Shown: positions 28,001-37,208, counted from the first letter of the stretch. The stretch is DNA of 64,000 nt from Lachnospiraceae bacterium (GCA_024685315.1 JAIKVW010000044.1:42717-106716), one strand, 5' to 3'. Made by a program: numbers and translations. The notes: generated from the letters alone by a model not told the origin.

Positions 28001-28579
28001 ATGGGCAGAATAAATGTTGAGAAGAATGCCGGCGGGATCAACGGCTTATACGTCATCACGCCCGAGGTGCACGGCGACAGCCGCGGATATTATATGGAGA
28101 CCTACAATGAGCGCGACCTCGCGGAGGCCGGAATAGACGTTACTTTCGTCCAGGACAACCAGTCCGCTTCGTCCGCAGGCGTGCTGAGGGGGCTGCATTT
28201 CCAGATCCGCTTCCCGCAGGACAAGCTGGTCAGGGTGATCAGGGGCTCGGTCTTCGACGTCGCGGTCGATCTCCGCAGGGAGAGCGGGACCTTCGGAAAA
28301 TGGTTCGGCATCGAGCTTTCCGAGAAGAACAAGAAGCAGCTTTTCATCCCGAAGGGCTTCGCGCACGGCTTCCTGGTGCTCAGCGATTATGCGGAGTTCT
28401 GCTATAAAGTCACGGATTTCTATCACCCGGACGATGAGGGCGGGATCATGTGGAACGACCCGGATCTCGCAATTACCTGGCCGCTGCCGGAAGGACTGAC
28501 CGAGGACGATCTGATCCTTTCTGACAAGGACCGGAAGAACATGTCTTTCAGCGAATATGATTCATACACGGAAGGGTAG
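28001..28579 (+). CDS. rfbC: dTDP-4-dehydrorhamnose 3,5-epimerase (RmlC)
   Basis: Cupin-fold epimerase in dTDP-L-rhamnose synthesis, acting on the 4-keto-6-deoxyglucose intermediate. The family motifs DSRGYYMETYN, FVQDNQSASS, GVLRGLHFQ and FIPKGFAHGFLVLSD are all present, including the catalytic His of RGLH. Length 192 is normal. The partner genes rmlA, rmlB and rmlD are not in this window, so they must lie elsewhere. Their presence would imply rhamnose or a related 6-deoxy sugar in the glycan. Confidence 0.95.
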   Translation: MGRINVEKNAGGINGLYVITPEVHGDSRGYYMETYNERDLAEAGIDVTFVQDNQSASSAGVLRGLHFQIRFPQDKLVRVIRGSVFDVAVDLRRESGTFGKWFGIELSEKNKKQLFIPKGFAHGFLVLSDYAEFCYKVTDFYHPDDEGGIMWNDPDLAITWPLPEGLTEDDLILSDKDRKNMSFSEYDSYTEG

Positions 28580-28596
28580 CTTTTGCAGGGGAAATA

Positions 28597-29247
28597 ATGA
28601 AGAAGAGCAACCAGTATAAAGATGTCATCAAGCCTATCATAGGAAAGGTCCTTTCTTTCGGCGCGCTGATAATCCTGTCGCCGGTTTTTGGGGCGATCGC
28701 CCTCGCGATCGTGATCGACGATCCGGGGCCGGTCCTGTTTACCCAGAAGAGGGTCGGAGAGGGGAAGAGCCTCTTTAACCTGCACAAGTTCCGCACGATG
28801 AAGATGGACACGCCTCACGACGTGCCGACGCACCTGCTTGAGGATCCTGATAAATACATTACCCGCGTGGGAAAGATACTGCGTAAGACCTCGCTCGACG
28901 AGCTCCCGCAGATCTGGGATATTTTTGTCGGGAACATGGCGATAATCGGGCCTCGCCCCGCGCTCTGGAACCAGGACGATCTCGTGGCCGAGCGCGATAA
29001 GTACGGCGCGAACGACATTAAGCCGGGGCTTACCGGCTGGGCACAGATAAACGGACGTGACGAGCTGGAGATCCCGGTGAAGGCACGGCTCGACGGGAAA
29101 TACACCGCAAAGCTGAACAAGGGCGGCCTCACGGCCTTCCTCTTTGACCTCAAGTGCTTTTTGGGCACGATAAAGAGCGTGCTGGGCTCCGAGGGCGTTG
29201 TCGAGGGCGGGACCGGCGAGATGAAGAGGCGTAAGAATAAGAAATAG
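28597..29247 (+). CDS. Initiating sugar transferase (undecaprenyl-phosphate phosphosugar transferase)
   Basis: Bacterial sugar transferase (PglC/WbaP C-terminal type), 216 residues. One hydrophobic re-entrant segment near 17-38 is followed by VIDDPGPVLFTQKRVG, LHKFRTM, RKTSLDELPQIWDI, MAIIGPRPA and KPGLTGWAQINGR. It loads the first phosphosugar onto undecaprenyl phosphate, starting each repeat unit. It sits 18 bases after rfbC, in the same operon. No second priming enzyme is present in the locus. Confidence 0.95.
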   Translation: MKKSNQYKDVIKPIIGKVLSFGALIILSPVFGAIALAIVIDDPGPVLFTQKRVGEGKSLFNLHKFRTMKMDTPHDVPTHLLEDPDKYITRVGKILRKTSLDELPQIWDIFVGNMAIIGPRPALWNQDDLVAERDKYGANDIKPGLTGWAQINGRDELEIPVKARLDGKYTAKLNKGGLTAFLFDLKCFLGTIKSVLGSEGVVEGGTGEMKRRKNKK

Positions 29248-29297
29248 ATTGGTATGGCCTGCATTATCTTACAGCAGGCTTTTGGAGGTTCTGTTTT

Positions 29298-31172
29298 ATG
29301 GCAGATCTAGATGAGAAAAACGCAGATCAGAATACCGGCGGGGAGAATACCGCCCCGGAAGGTACCGGCTCGCAGAAGTCCGGCGACCCGCTCAGCAGCG
29401 CGCCGGGGATGTTCGAGTTCGACTCTGTGAAAAAACTGAGAGAATCCCTGAAGGACGGAACCTTTTCCGAGATCATTGACGACTGGAAATGGATCTTCTC
29501 GTACAGCATGCACTTCAAGGGAGCGATAGTTTTCTACACTATCCTGGGCATCGTGAGCACCACCCTCGGGCTGATCGCTTCCCTGGTGAGCAAGTACGTG
29601 ATCGATATCATTACCGGCTACCAGATGGACAAGCTCGGTACGATGATATTTATCCTTCTCGGAAGCGCGGCGTTCAGGATCATTATCAATAATGTCCTTA
29701 AACGCATTACGCTTAAGCTCAGGATCAATATCAACAACGAGATCCAGGCCGATATTTTCAACAAGATCGTCGACTCCGAGTGGCTTTCTCTCAGCAAATA
29801 TTCGAGCGGCGACATCCTGAACCGCTTCAGCAGCGATACCGGGACTGTGGCCACGAACGCGATCAGCTGGCTGCCCTCGATAATCATCGCGGTCTACAAC
29901 TTTGTTATCACTTTTGTTGCGATCTGGTCGCTCAGCAAAGTCATGGCGCTGATTTCCTTTGGCACCGCGCCGGTGCTTCTTATCATGTCGCGCTATTTCA
30001 TCCGCAGGCAGCGTGAGTACGGCAAGAAGGTGCGCGAGATGAGCAGTTCGGTCACCGCATTCGAGGTCGAGACCTTTTACAACATGGACACCATAAAATC
30101 ATTTGGCGTCATGGACTATTATAAAAAGAAGCTGCGCGGATGGCAGGCGAAGTTCAAGCAGATCCAGCTGGATTACAACATGTTCTCCATCAAGACCGGC
30201 GTGCTGCTTTCGGTCGTGGGAATGATCGTGCAGTATTCCGTGTTCGGGTACTGCCTCTGGCTGCTGTGGACGCGCGCGATCACCTACGGTACCATGGTAT
30301 TCTTCCTGGAGCAGAGGGGAAGGCTTTCGACCGCATTTGACAACCTGGTCAGCGTGGTGCCGAACTTCCTGAACAGCTCGATCTCCGCGCACCGCATACG
30401 CGAGCTGGTCGACCTGCCGAAGGAGCAGCATCTGGAGAGCCATGAGAATATGCCTCCGGAAAAAGGCACGCAGGGCTACACTATAAAGATGTCCGAGGTG
30501 GATTTCTCGTACACCGAGGGAAAACAGGTCATCACCGAGTCGGCGTTTGAGGCACATCCGGGCGAGATCGTGGCCCTGGTCGGGCCTTCCGGCGAAGGAA
30601 AGACCACGATGATCAGGCTGATCCTCGGGTTGGTGCATCCGGAAGAGGGCGACGTCACTATCTCTTATAAGGACGGCGAAGAGCTTTCGATGAGCGCGGA
30701 CTACAGGTACCTGTTCTCGTACGTTCCCCAGGGGAACTCGATAATGTCAGGGACCGTGGCGGAGAACCTCCGCCTTGCGAAGGAAGACGCTACGGACGAG
30801 GAGATCGTGCAGGCGCTGAAGACCGCCTGCGCCTGGGACTTTATTAAGGATAAGCCGGATACGATCAACTGTCAGATTGGCGAGCGCGGCCGGGGCTTCT
30901 CGGAAGGCCAGGCCCAGCGTATCGCTATCGCGCGTGCGCTGCTGCGCGACGCGCCGGTGATGCTGCTTGATGAGGCGACTTCGGCACTTGACGTTGCTAC
31001 CGAGCGTGAAGTTCTCAGGAACATAATCACCGAGCGGGCCGACCGTACCGTCATCGTTACTACGCACAGGCCCACGGTCCTCAATATGTGCAGCCGCATT
31101 TACCGCGTCGTGGACCGCAAGGTGACCCAGCTCTCAGAGGAAGAATCAAGCAAGATGGCGATGGAGTTCTAA
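29298..31172 (+). CDS. ABC transporter, fused membrane and ATP-binding domains
   Basis: A 624-residue half-transporter of exporter type. A hydrophilic, low-complexity N-terminus of about 70 residues is unusual. Six membrane segments lie around 75-340, followed by the nucleotide-binding domain with Walker A GPSGEGKTT, signature FSEGQ (in place of LSGGQ), Walker B MLLDEATSALD and the H-loop TTHRP. It probably works as a homodimer. With priming and modification genes on both sides, export of a glycan intermediate or of a peptide is possible; cargo is unknown. Confidence 0.88.
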   Translation: MADLDEKNADQNTGGENTAPEGTGSQKSGDPLSSAPGMFEFDSVKKLRESLKDGTFSEIIDDWKWIFSYSMHFKGAIVFYTILGIVSTTLGLIASLVSKYVIDIITGYQMDKLGTMIFILLGSAAFRIIINNVLKRITLKLRININNEIQADIFNKIVDSEWLSLSKYSSGDILNRFSSDTGTVATNAISWLPSIIIAVYNFVITFVAIWSLSKVMALISFGTAPVLLIMSRYFIRRQREYGKKVREMSSSVTAFEVETFYNMDTIKSFGVMDYYKKKLRGWQAKFKQIQLDYNMFSIKTGVLLSVVGMIVQYSVFGYCLWLLWTRAITYGTMVFFLEQRGRLSTAFDNLVSVVPNFLNSSISAHRIRELVDLPKEQHLESHENMPPEKGTQGYTIKMSEVDFSYTEGKQVITESAFEAHPGEIVALVGPSGEGKTTMIRLILGLVHPEEGDVTISYKDGEELSMSADYRYLFSYVPQGNSIMSGTVAENLRLAKEDATDEEIVQALKTACAWDFIKDKPDTINCQIGERGRGFSEGQAQRIAIARALLRDAPVMLLDEATSALDVATEREVLRNIITERADRTVIVTTHRPTVLNMCSRIYRVVDRKVTQLSEEESSKMAMEF

Positions 31173-31225
31173 GGGAGACCGGCATCTGACTCAATCAGGC
31201 CGCCAATTTAGATTAGATAAGAAGA

Positions 31226-31260
31226 TACCCTCTGCGGAGAGCAGACTCTCGCAGGGGGTA
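31226..31260. terminator. Hairpin between the ABC transporter and the toxin gene
   Basis: Bases 31226-31241 pair with 31246-31260 (15 pairs, one wobble and one bulged G) around a CAGA loop. There is no real T run on either side. It separates the rightward transporter gene from the leftward toxin gene and may serve both. Confidence 0.6.
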
Positions 31261-31286
31261 ATAATTTGCTTTACGATACATGTTTT

Positions 31287-31616
31287 TTAAATGCCATGCT
31301 TCTGCCTTCTCCGGCTGGCAATTGCGTAAACTTCCTCATCCTCGCGGACGCCGATAACAATTATCAGCATCTTTGTATCTGTACGGATAAGTTTGTAGAC
31401 TACCCGGATGCCTTCGCCGCGAAGCTTGACTTTAAGCAGATTAGTTAAATTCATCCCATGTTTGTGGCCGAGAGGCTTTCCATATCCGCCCTCGTTTTGA
31501 GGCAAAGGATTGTCACGGATTTTTATAATAGCTTTCTTTACGAGGATCTGCTGGTTTTTGGAAAGACCGGCCAGATCCTTTACAGCTTCTGGAAGGAAAT
31601 CAACGGCCCAGCTCAT
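31287..31616 (-). CDS. RelE/ParE-superfamily toxin
   Basis: A 109-residue basic protein of the RelE/YoeB type. It opens with WAVDFLPEAVKDLAGLSKNQQ, has KLRGEGIRVVYKL in the core and closes with IIVIGVREDEEVYAIASRR. The family cleaves ribosome-bound mRNA or poisons gyrase; the sequence alone does not tell which. Its start overlaps the stop of the antitoxin gene by four bases, the usual antitoxin-first order. Confidence 0.85.
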   Translation of the reverse strand: MSWAVDFLPEAVKDLAGLSKNQQILVKKAIIKIRDNPLPQNEGGYGKPLGHKHGMNLTNLLKVKLRGEGIRVVYKLIRTDTKMLIIVIGVREDEEVYAIASRRRQKHGI

Positions 31617-31939
31617 TCAAACTCTGCCTCACCGACTGTTTCCAGATCTTCATCGGAGATACCCAGGTTTTCCCAGACCTTATCTTCCGGGACCGGTATG
31701 GCCTGATCATAGCGGTTAAGACGTGCAAGTGCCAGGGTGAGAAGTTCATAATCGTTTATCATATCGATCATTACGACGTACTCATCGGGCGGAAGGATAA
31801 TGGCCTCTGACTCGTTATTTTTCATTACGACTTTAGCGCCGTTCTTTTTTACATCAGAAAAAATCTTACCTGCCAGACCGCGATTAAACTGTGAGATCGG
31901 AACAGTGCGATTAATAGCACTAACTACGGAATCATACAT
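31613..31939 (-). CDS. Antitoxin of the RelE-type pair (Phd/YefM-like)
   Basis: The start is placed at ATG 31939, eight bases after a GGGGAG ribosome site; a start at 31987 would add 16 residues without one. The 108-residue protein has ISQFNRGLAGKIFSDVKKNGAKVVMKNNESEAIILPPDEYVVM, the layout of a Phd/YefM DNA-binding domain. An acidic C-terminal tail follows that would wrap the toxin. It is longer than typical YefM (~85 residues). Confidence 0.8.
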   Translation of the reverse strand: MYDSVVSAINRTVPISQFNRGLAGKIFSDVKKNGAKVVMKNNESEAIILPPDEYVVMIDMINDYELLTLALARLNRYDQAIPVPEDKVWENLGISDEDLETVGEAEFE

Positions 31940-32016
31940 AAGACCATCTCCCCATATAATATTTTCTGCATAGTCGAGCAGATGCATAATCTCGGATAGC
32001 TTAGTACCTAAATATA

Positions 32017-32045
32017 AAAATATCAGGTCAGGTGTAAAAGGTCAA
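32017..32045 (-). promoter_or_regulatory. Promoter for the toxin-antitoxin operon
   Basis: On the minus strand, TTGACC (32045-32040), a 17-base spacer and TATTTT (32022-32017). It lies about 80 bases before the antitoxin ATG. It is divergent from the phosphatase promoter at 32113. Confidence 0.65.
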
Positions 32046-32112
32046 TAAATATATCAGTTAATTTACTGACATACAAAGCTTGCTTTTATTGCCACACATC
32101 CAACCCCTCTAT

Positions 32113-32142
32113 TTGACTATATCCTGCTTCTTATGCTATGAT
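32113..32142 (+). promoter_or_regulatory. Promoter for the phosphatase/kinase operon
   Basis: TTGACT (32113-32118), 18-base spacer, TATGAT (32137-32142): a strong housekeeping-type promoter about 50 bases before the CpsB-like gene. It gives the regulatory genes (phosphatase, Ig-like protein, two kinases) their own transcription unit. Confidence 0.8.
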
Positions 32143-32194
32143 ACAAAGACCTATGGGTAATTTTTAATATTTTAAGGGTTTGCAATTTCAGAAT

Positions 32195-32947
32195 ATGATA
32201 GACATACACACACATATCCTTCCCGGGCTGGACGACGGTTCGGACACCCTGGAAGATTCCCTGGAGATGGCCAGGATCGCGGAGGCGGACGGGATAGGAT
32301 ATATATTCGCGACCACGCACAGCAATCTTGATCCCTCCAGAGGGATAGAACACAGAGACAATGTGCTTGCCAGGACCCGGGAGCTCCGCAGGGCCCTGAT
32401 CAGCGAGGATATACGGGTGCAGGTGTTCCCGGGGATGGAGATCATGGCCTCGGAGGACATCGCGCAGCTGATGCGGGAGCACGTGCTGATCGGACTCAAC
32501 GACTCGCACTATTACCTTATGGAGTATCCGTTTAACGCGGGTCCCGATTACATGGATTTCGTGATAGATGAGATGCTGGGTGTCGAGGGGGCGGTCCCGG
32601 TGATCGCGCACCCGGAGAGGTACTTTTACATACAGGCCCATCCGGAGCACGTTTACGGCTGGGTGATGAAGGGATGTCTGCCGCAGATCAACCGGGCAAG
32701 CCTTGAAGGCAAGTTCGGGCCGGCAGCCCAGGAAGCCTGCATCGAGCTTATGGACCACAATCTCGTGGCGTTCCTGGCCAGCGACGCCCACACGCCGAGG
32801 TACCGGACACCGAGGCTCAGCTCAGCGAGGGCGTTCCTGAGCGAGAGGTATTCCGAATATTATGCAAAGCTGATCCTGGAGGACAACCCCAGGCATCTGA
32901 TAGATGGCAGACCGCTTGATATAAGGGCGGCAGCCAGGAGAATTTAG
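32195..32947 (+). CDS. CpsB/YwqE-type tyrosine-protein phosphatase (PHP fold)
   Basis: Metal-dependent PHP-domain phosphatase of 250 residues that reverses BY-kinase autophosphorylation in capsule control. MIDIHTHILPGLDDGS gives the first metal ligands. Later ligands are in VFPGMEIMA, VIAHPERY and ASDAHTP. A TTG at 32180 would add five residues, but AAGGG is then only one base away. ATG 32195 gives the exact N-terminus typical of the family, though its ribosome site is distant. It precedes two BY-kinase fusions. Confidence 0.92.
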   Translation: MIDIHTHILPGLDDGSDTLEDSLEMARIAEADGIGYIFATTHSNLDPSRGIEHRDNVLARTRELRRALISEDIRVQVFPGMEIMASEDIAQLMREHVLIGLNDSHYYLMEYPFNAGPDYMDFVIDEMLGVEGAVPVIAHPERYFYIQAHPEHVYGWVMKGCLPQINRASLEGKFGPAAQEACIELMDHNLVAFLASDAHTPRYRTPRLSSARAFLSERYSEYYAKLILEDNPRHLIDGRPLDIRAAARRI

Positions 32948-32961
32948 ACCGGGAGACAGTA

Positions 32962-34053
32962 ATGGGAAGGTTAAAAAGATTTTCATTGATCGTTTTTATA
33001 TTGGCGGCGGCTGGCTTTGCCTTTCTCTACGTCACGAAAGTCCTTGCGAATGACCGCAAAGGGCCGGAGATCTCGATGGACTCCGATTCGGTAGAGATAA
33101 GCGTGGAGGATGACACTTCGATCCTGCTTAACGGGATCACGGCCCGCGATGCCAGGGACGGGGACGTCACCGACTCCCTGGTAATAGAGAACATTTCCTC
33201 GTTCATGAGCGACGGCAGCAGGGTAGTGTCCTACGCGGCTTTTGACAGCGAGGGCAATGTTTCCAAGGCTCAGAGGAATGTGACATATTCCGATTACAGG
33301 TCCCCACAGTTCATTCTCAAGGCACCCCTTTCCTACAATACCGGGAAGTCGGGCGTCGATATCTCCGCGGAAGACATCCTGGACGGCGATATCACGAGGA
33401 ATATCCAGATCTCAATGGAAGAGTACTACGACTTCAGCGAAGAGGGCGAGTATACGCTGAACTTCCTGGTATCTAACAGTGCCGGGGACGTTTCGACGCT
33501 CACCGCGACCGTAGATATTCATTCCTCTTCTTCGAGAAGGCCGGTCATCACGCTCACCGACTACATCGTTTATGTGGATCAGGGGTCGAGAAGGCTGGAT
33601 TACGCTTCCTACCTTGACAAGATCACGGTCGGGAATGTGACCTATGACCTCAACGAAGAGCCTGAGGAAGTCATTTATTACGACTATCTGGGCGAGCCGG
33701 TGGACGATCCGGAGAATTACTACGGAACGCTCTACGATGAGGACGGGAACGCAACAGAGTACGTTGAGCCGGACGACACATTCAGGATAACCAAGGATGA
33801 CATCAGGATCCGCGGCACCGTTGATTACAACAAGGCCGGAAGCTATGAGGTCGTCTATACTTATTCCCCTGCAACTGATGAAGGCTCTGCTTCCGGAATC
33901 GTATCAAGCGAGTCTTCCGGAACGGTAAGGCTGATAGTCGTGGTCGATGACGGCCAGGTCTCGGTCGGCGGTTCCCTTACATTTATAGAGGACGATACAC
34001 TTAACTATATTGACGGAGATACCGGAAATGAAGGTTCCGGCGGAGGAAACTGA
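32962..34053 (+). CDS. Membrane-anchored protein with Ig-like (DUF5011-type) repeats
   Basis: One N-terminal membrane segment (about 8-26) without a lipobox, then a 330-residue extracytoplasmic part. At least two Ig-like repeats of the DUF5011/Cry22-type pattern are visible (GITARDARDGDVTDSL ... AAFDSEGN and DISAEDILDGDITRNI ... VSNSAGDV). The remainder is rich in Asp, Glu, Tyr and Ser, with a possible third repeat. It sits between the phosphatase and the kinase genes. It could bind the nascent glycan or peptidoglycan and signal to the Wzz/kinase complex; that is inference. Confidence 0.68.
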   Translation: MGRLKRFSLIVFILAAAGFAFLYVTKVLANDRKGPEISMDSDSVEISVEDDTSILLNGITARDARDGDVTDSLVIENISSFMSDGSRVVSYAAFDSEGNVSKAQRNVTYSDYRSPQFILKAPLSYNTGKSGVDISAEDILDGDITRNIQISMEEYYDFSEEGEYTLNFLVSNSAGDVSTLTATVDIHSSSSRRPVITLTDYIVYVDQGSRRLDYASYLDKITVGNVTYDLNEEPEEVIYYDYLGEPVDDPENYYGTLYDEDGNATEYVEPDDTFRITKDDIRIRGTVDYNKAGSYEVVYTYSPATDEGSASGIVSSESSGTVRLIVVVDDGQVSVGGSLTFIEDDTLNYIDGDTGNEGSGGGN

Positions 34054-35516
34054 TGGATCAGGAAATTAACGAAAGCAGTATTTACGGCAGTTCGCGCGCG
34101 ATAGACTATATGTCCGTCGTCAGGGACGTCCTTAGGAACTGGCTCGTGATCGTGCTGATCTCACTTGCGGTCTCACTTGCTGCCGGGGCGTTTACAATAA
34201 TGCGATACAGCCCGAGGTATACCTCCAGCGTGACCCTGGTAGTGCAGGGGAACAGCCGGAGCTCGGTGTTCAATAATTCCGTCACCGCGAAGACGGTCTC
34301 GACCAACTTCTCCGCGCTCCTTGAGAGCGACATCATGAAGAAGGCGGTCGCGCGCGATCTCGGGATGAAGAGCTTCAGCGGCTCGACCTCCGCGAATGTT
34401 ATCAGCGGCACGAACCTCATGCAGCTCAGCGTTACCGCGGGGTCATCGAAGCTTGCTTTTGAAGAGCTTTCGTCCATACTGCGGTGCTACCCGGAGTATT
34501 CCAGCGAGGCGATCGGAAACGTCATCCTGCAGACGCTGGAGGCGCCGACAGTCCCGACGAGCCCGAACAACGCCCTGAACTTCCTGAGGCCTATGATGAT
34601 GGCCTTCGTGGCCGCGGCGGTGCTGCTGATAGCGCTTTTCGCGCTTATCTCGGCATCAAGGGATACCATCAGGAATGAAGGAGACGTCGAGCGGAAACTC
34701 GACACCCGGCTCCTGGTCAGCATTGCTCATGAGGAGAAATACAAGACCATCGGGGCCCGGATCAGGAAAAAGAAGACTTCCATACTGATCACCGACAGCT
34801 CGGTAAGCTTCAGGTACGTTGAGACCATCCGCAAGCTTGCCCACCGCGTGATCGAGCGTATGGAAAAGAAGGGCGCGAAGACGATCCTCGTGACCAGCGT
34901 TATGGAGGATGAAGGAAAGTCGACCGTAGCTGTCAACCTTGCCATGGGCATGGCGCAGGAGAATAAAAAGGTCCTGCTGATCGACTGCGACTTCCGAAAG
35001 CCTTCCCTCTACAAGATAATGAACCGCGGGAACGAGAAGTTCGAAAAGCTCGGGAAGCTCCTGCACGGCGAGAATACCCTGAAGGGGCTGGTCATCAAGG
35101 ATCCCTCATCGAACCTTTCGGTAATACTGAACTCGCAGCCCTTCAGGAATTCCACAGAGCTGATCGCTTCCGACCGCTTCAAGATGCTCCTGAACGTGCT
35201 CAAGCCGAAATTCGACTATATCGTTGTGGACACTTCGCCCATGGCGCTTGTGCCGGATGCGGAGGAGTTCGCGGGAATACTTGACTCCTCGCTCATCGTA
35301 GTGCGCCAGCACCTCATCGAGGCGAGCGTTATAAATGATTACATTGACGTGCTGAACGCGGGCCACCACAAGATGGTCGGGTGCGTGTTCAACAACGTTT
35401 ACAGCGGCGGCCTCTTCGGACGCCAGTCCGGAGGCTACGGCTACGGATACGGTTACGGCTACGGAAGCCATTACGAAAAGAACTACGAGAAAAACTACGC
35501 CAGGCAGAATAGTTAG
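34053..35516 (+). CDS. Wzz chain-length domain fused to BY-kinase, copy 1
   Basis: Residues 1 to about 210 form a Wzz/CpsC-type adaptor with two membrane segments (about 30-52 and 184-205). The rest is a cytoplasmic bacterial tyrosine kinase: P-loop EDEGKST (Lys289), Walker A' VLLIDCDFRKPS and Walker B YIVVDTS. The C-terminus is a Gly-Tyr cluster (GGYGYGYGYGYG) with several more tyrosines for autophosphorylation. In Firmicutes these two parts are usually separate proteins; the fused form resembles Gram-negative Wzc. It starts at TGATG, overlapping the previous stop. Confidence 0.9.
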   Translation: MDQEINESSIYGSSRAIDYMSVVRDVLRNWLVIVLISLAVSLAAGAFTIMRYSPRYTSSVTLVVQGNSRSSVFNNSVTAKTVSTNFSALLESDIMKKAVARDLGMKSFSGSTSANVISGTNLMQLSVTAGSSKLAFEELSSILRCYPEYSSEAIGNVILQTLEAPTVPTSPNNALNFLRPMMMAFVAAAVLLIALFALISASRDTIRNEGDVERKLDTRLLVSIAHEEKYKTIGARIRKKKTSILITDSSVSFRYVETIRKLAHRVIERMEKKGAKTILVTSVMEDEGKSTVAVNLAMGMAQENKKVLLIDCDFRKPSLYKIMNRGNEKFEKLGKLLHGENTLKGLVIKDPSSNLSVILNSQPFRNSTELIASDRFKMLLNVLKPKFDYIVVDTSPMALVPDAEEFAGILDSSLIVVRQHLIEASVINDYIDVLNAGHHKMVGCVFNNVYSGGLFGRQSGGYGYGYGYGYGSHYEKNYEKNYARQNS

Positions 35517-35554
35517 ATCGAAGGCACATATTATTAATTACGAGGAAACTGAGA

Positions 35555-37138
35555 ATGAAAAGTGATACAGCCTCTGATGAGCAGCAGTACAGGGAAGACA
35601 TGAAGATCGACCTGTCCGGGCTCGTCGATGATGCCTGGAAAGGCTTTAAGCGGTTCTGGTTACTGCTTCTGCTGATAGTGATCGTCTGCGCCGGAGCGGG
35701 CTTTGGGTACACAAAGCTGAGATACATGCCCCAATACACCGCGAGCGAGACTTTCTACATCAGCGCCGCGAACACAAACGGATACTCGGCCACTTCGTTC
35801 AACAACGCGGTGACCTCCAACATTACCACGATCTTCCCGTACCTGCTGAACAGCAACGCGATGAAGAAGGTCATCAAGACGGATCTCGGGATAAGCTACG
35901 TGCCTGACATCAAGTGCAGCTCCGTCAGCGGCACCAATATCATGACGATGTCGGTCACCAGCAGCGATCCGGTCCTTGCGAACGACGTCCTGGTAAACGC
36001 GATGGAGAACTACAACATCCTGGGCCAGTACGTTACCGGAAACGTTGTGTTCAAAATCATGGATAAGAGCGGAGTTCCGACCTCGCCGGACAACTATCCG
36101 CAATACCGCCGCAACACCATTATCGGCGCGGCGGCCGGGGTCGCGATCTGTATTATTTTTCTGATCGTTTACGCCGTGACCAGGAAGACCATCCGCAAGG
36201 AAGAAGACCTCAAGAAGATATTTAACGGGACCGTGCTTGGATCGATACCGATGGCGCGCTTCAAGAAGAGGGCCAGCCAGAAGAACATGACCAAGGAAGT
36301 CCTGATAGACAATGAAGCCGTGCCGCATATTTTCCTAGAGGCGGTCAGGACCGTGCGCACCAGGCTGGAGCGCATCGTGCGCGAGAAGGGGATGCACTCC
36401 TTCGTGATCACGAGTTCGGTCGCCGGAGAAGGGAAGAGCACCGTTTCGAAAAACATTGCGATATCGCTCACACACAGGAATTACAGGGTGCTGCTGATCG
36501 ACGGCGACATCCGCAAGGACGACAGCAGGAAGAAGGGCGGCAAGAAAGCTTCGAAGGCTGCTCTGAAGGGCGGAGCAGGCTCTGCTTCCGCTATGGGGCT
36601 TCATGAGGTGCTCGCTGGGAAGGCCCAGCTGTCCGAAGTGCTGCAGCCTTACGGCGACGGGAAGCTTACGATCCTTCCGTCCGGCTCGCCTATGGCGAAT
36701 CCGACCGGCCTGATCTCCAGCAAGGAGATAAAGGAGCTGATCGCCCAGATGCGAAAGAGCTACGATTTCGTCATCATCGACACCCCGCCGAGCGCGATCC
36801 TCTCCGACGCGGCGATCATGGCGCGCTACGTGGAAGGCGTCATTTACGTAATCCGTCAGGACTACGCGACCAAGGACCAGATCCTCGAGGGCCAGGAAAT
36901 GTTCCTGGATTCCCCGACCCCGGTCATCGGCTGTGTCCTGAATGATTCCGTCGTCGGTATCACCGGCTACGGCTATGGCTACGGCTACGGCTACGGACGC
37001 TACGGCTATGGTTACGGTTACGGCTACGGCAAGAAGTACGGCAGCAAGGGCAAGGGCTACGGCTCGTACGGCGGCCACGCCTACGGCGAAGAAGCCGCGG
37101 AAACCGCGAAAAGCTCTGCGGCCGCGGAGAAGAAATAA
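35555..37138 (+). CDS. Wzz chain-length domain fused to BY-kinase, copy 2
   Basis: A second fusion with the same order: Wzz domain with membrane segments near 30-50 and 190-212, then the kinase with AGEGKST (Lys294), VLLIDGDIRKDD and FVIIDTPPS. It differs from copy 1 by a Lys/Gly/Ala-rich insertion after Walker A' (around 325-350). Its C-terminal tail is very long: about 40 residues of Gly-Tyr repeats (from about 471), then an Ala/Glu/Lys end. The tail carries well over a dozen tyrosines. A hairpin terminator follows. Confidence 0.9.
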   Translation: MKSDTASDEQQYREDMKIDLSGLVDDAWKGFKRFWLLLLLIVIVCAGAGFGYTKLRYMPQYTASETFYISAANTNGYSATSFNNAVTSNITTIFPYLLNSNAMKKVIKTDLGISYVPDIKCSSVSGTNIMTMSVTSSDPVLANDVLVNAMENYNILGQYVTGNVVFKIMDKSGVPTSPDNYPQYRRNTIIGAAAGVAICIIFLIVYAVTRKTIRKEEDLKKIFNGTVLGSIPMARFKKRASQKNMTKEVLIDNEAVPHIFLEAVRTVRTRLERIVREKGMHSFVITSSVAGEGKSTVSKNIAISLTHRNYRVLLIDGDIRKDDSRKKGGKKASKAALKGGAGSASAMGLHEVLAGKAQLSEVLQPYGDGKLTILPSGSPMANPTGLISSKEIKELIAQMRKSYDFVIIDTPPSAILSDAAIMARYVEGVIYVIRQDYATKDQILEGQEMFLDSPTPVIGCVLNDSVVGITGYGYGYGYGYGRYGYGYGYGYGKKYGSKGKGYGSYGGHAYGEEAAETAKSSAAAEKK

Positions 37139-37149
37139 TTTGTTTTTGC

Positions 37150-37180
37150 GGCCGGGTCCATGAGGGGTCCGGCCATAATT
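37150..37180 (+). terminator. Weak terminator after the second kinase gene
   Basis: GGCCGGG (37150-37156) pairs with TCCGGCC (37168-37174) with one wobble, 11-base loop, followed by ATAATTTAATT rather than a T run. Confidence 0.5.
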
Positions 37181-37208
37181 TAATTAAATATACGAGGAGG
37201 CCGAAGAA

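Noticed and set aside
32180..32194. TTG start five codons earlier for the CpsB-like phosphatase
   Set aside because: The AAGGG would be one base from it; the family N-terminus begins at the ATG at 32195.
36942..37080. Short repeated DNA units in the second kinase gene, considered as a CRISPR-like array
   Set aside because: The repeats are in-frame Gly-Tyr codons with no spacers; they belong to the protein tail.
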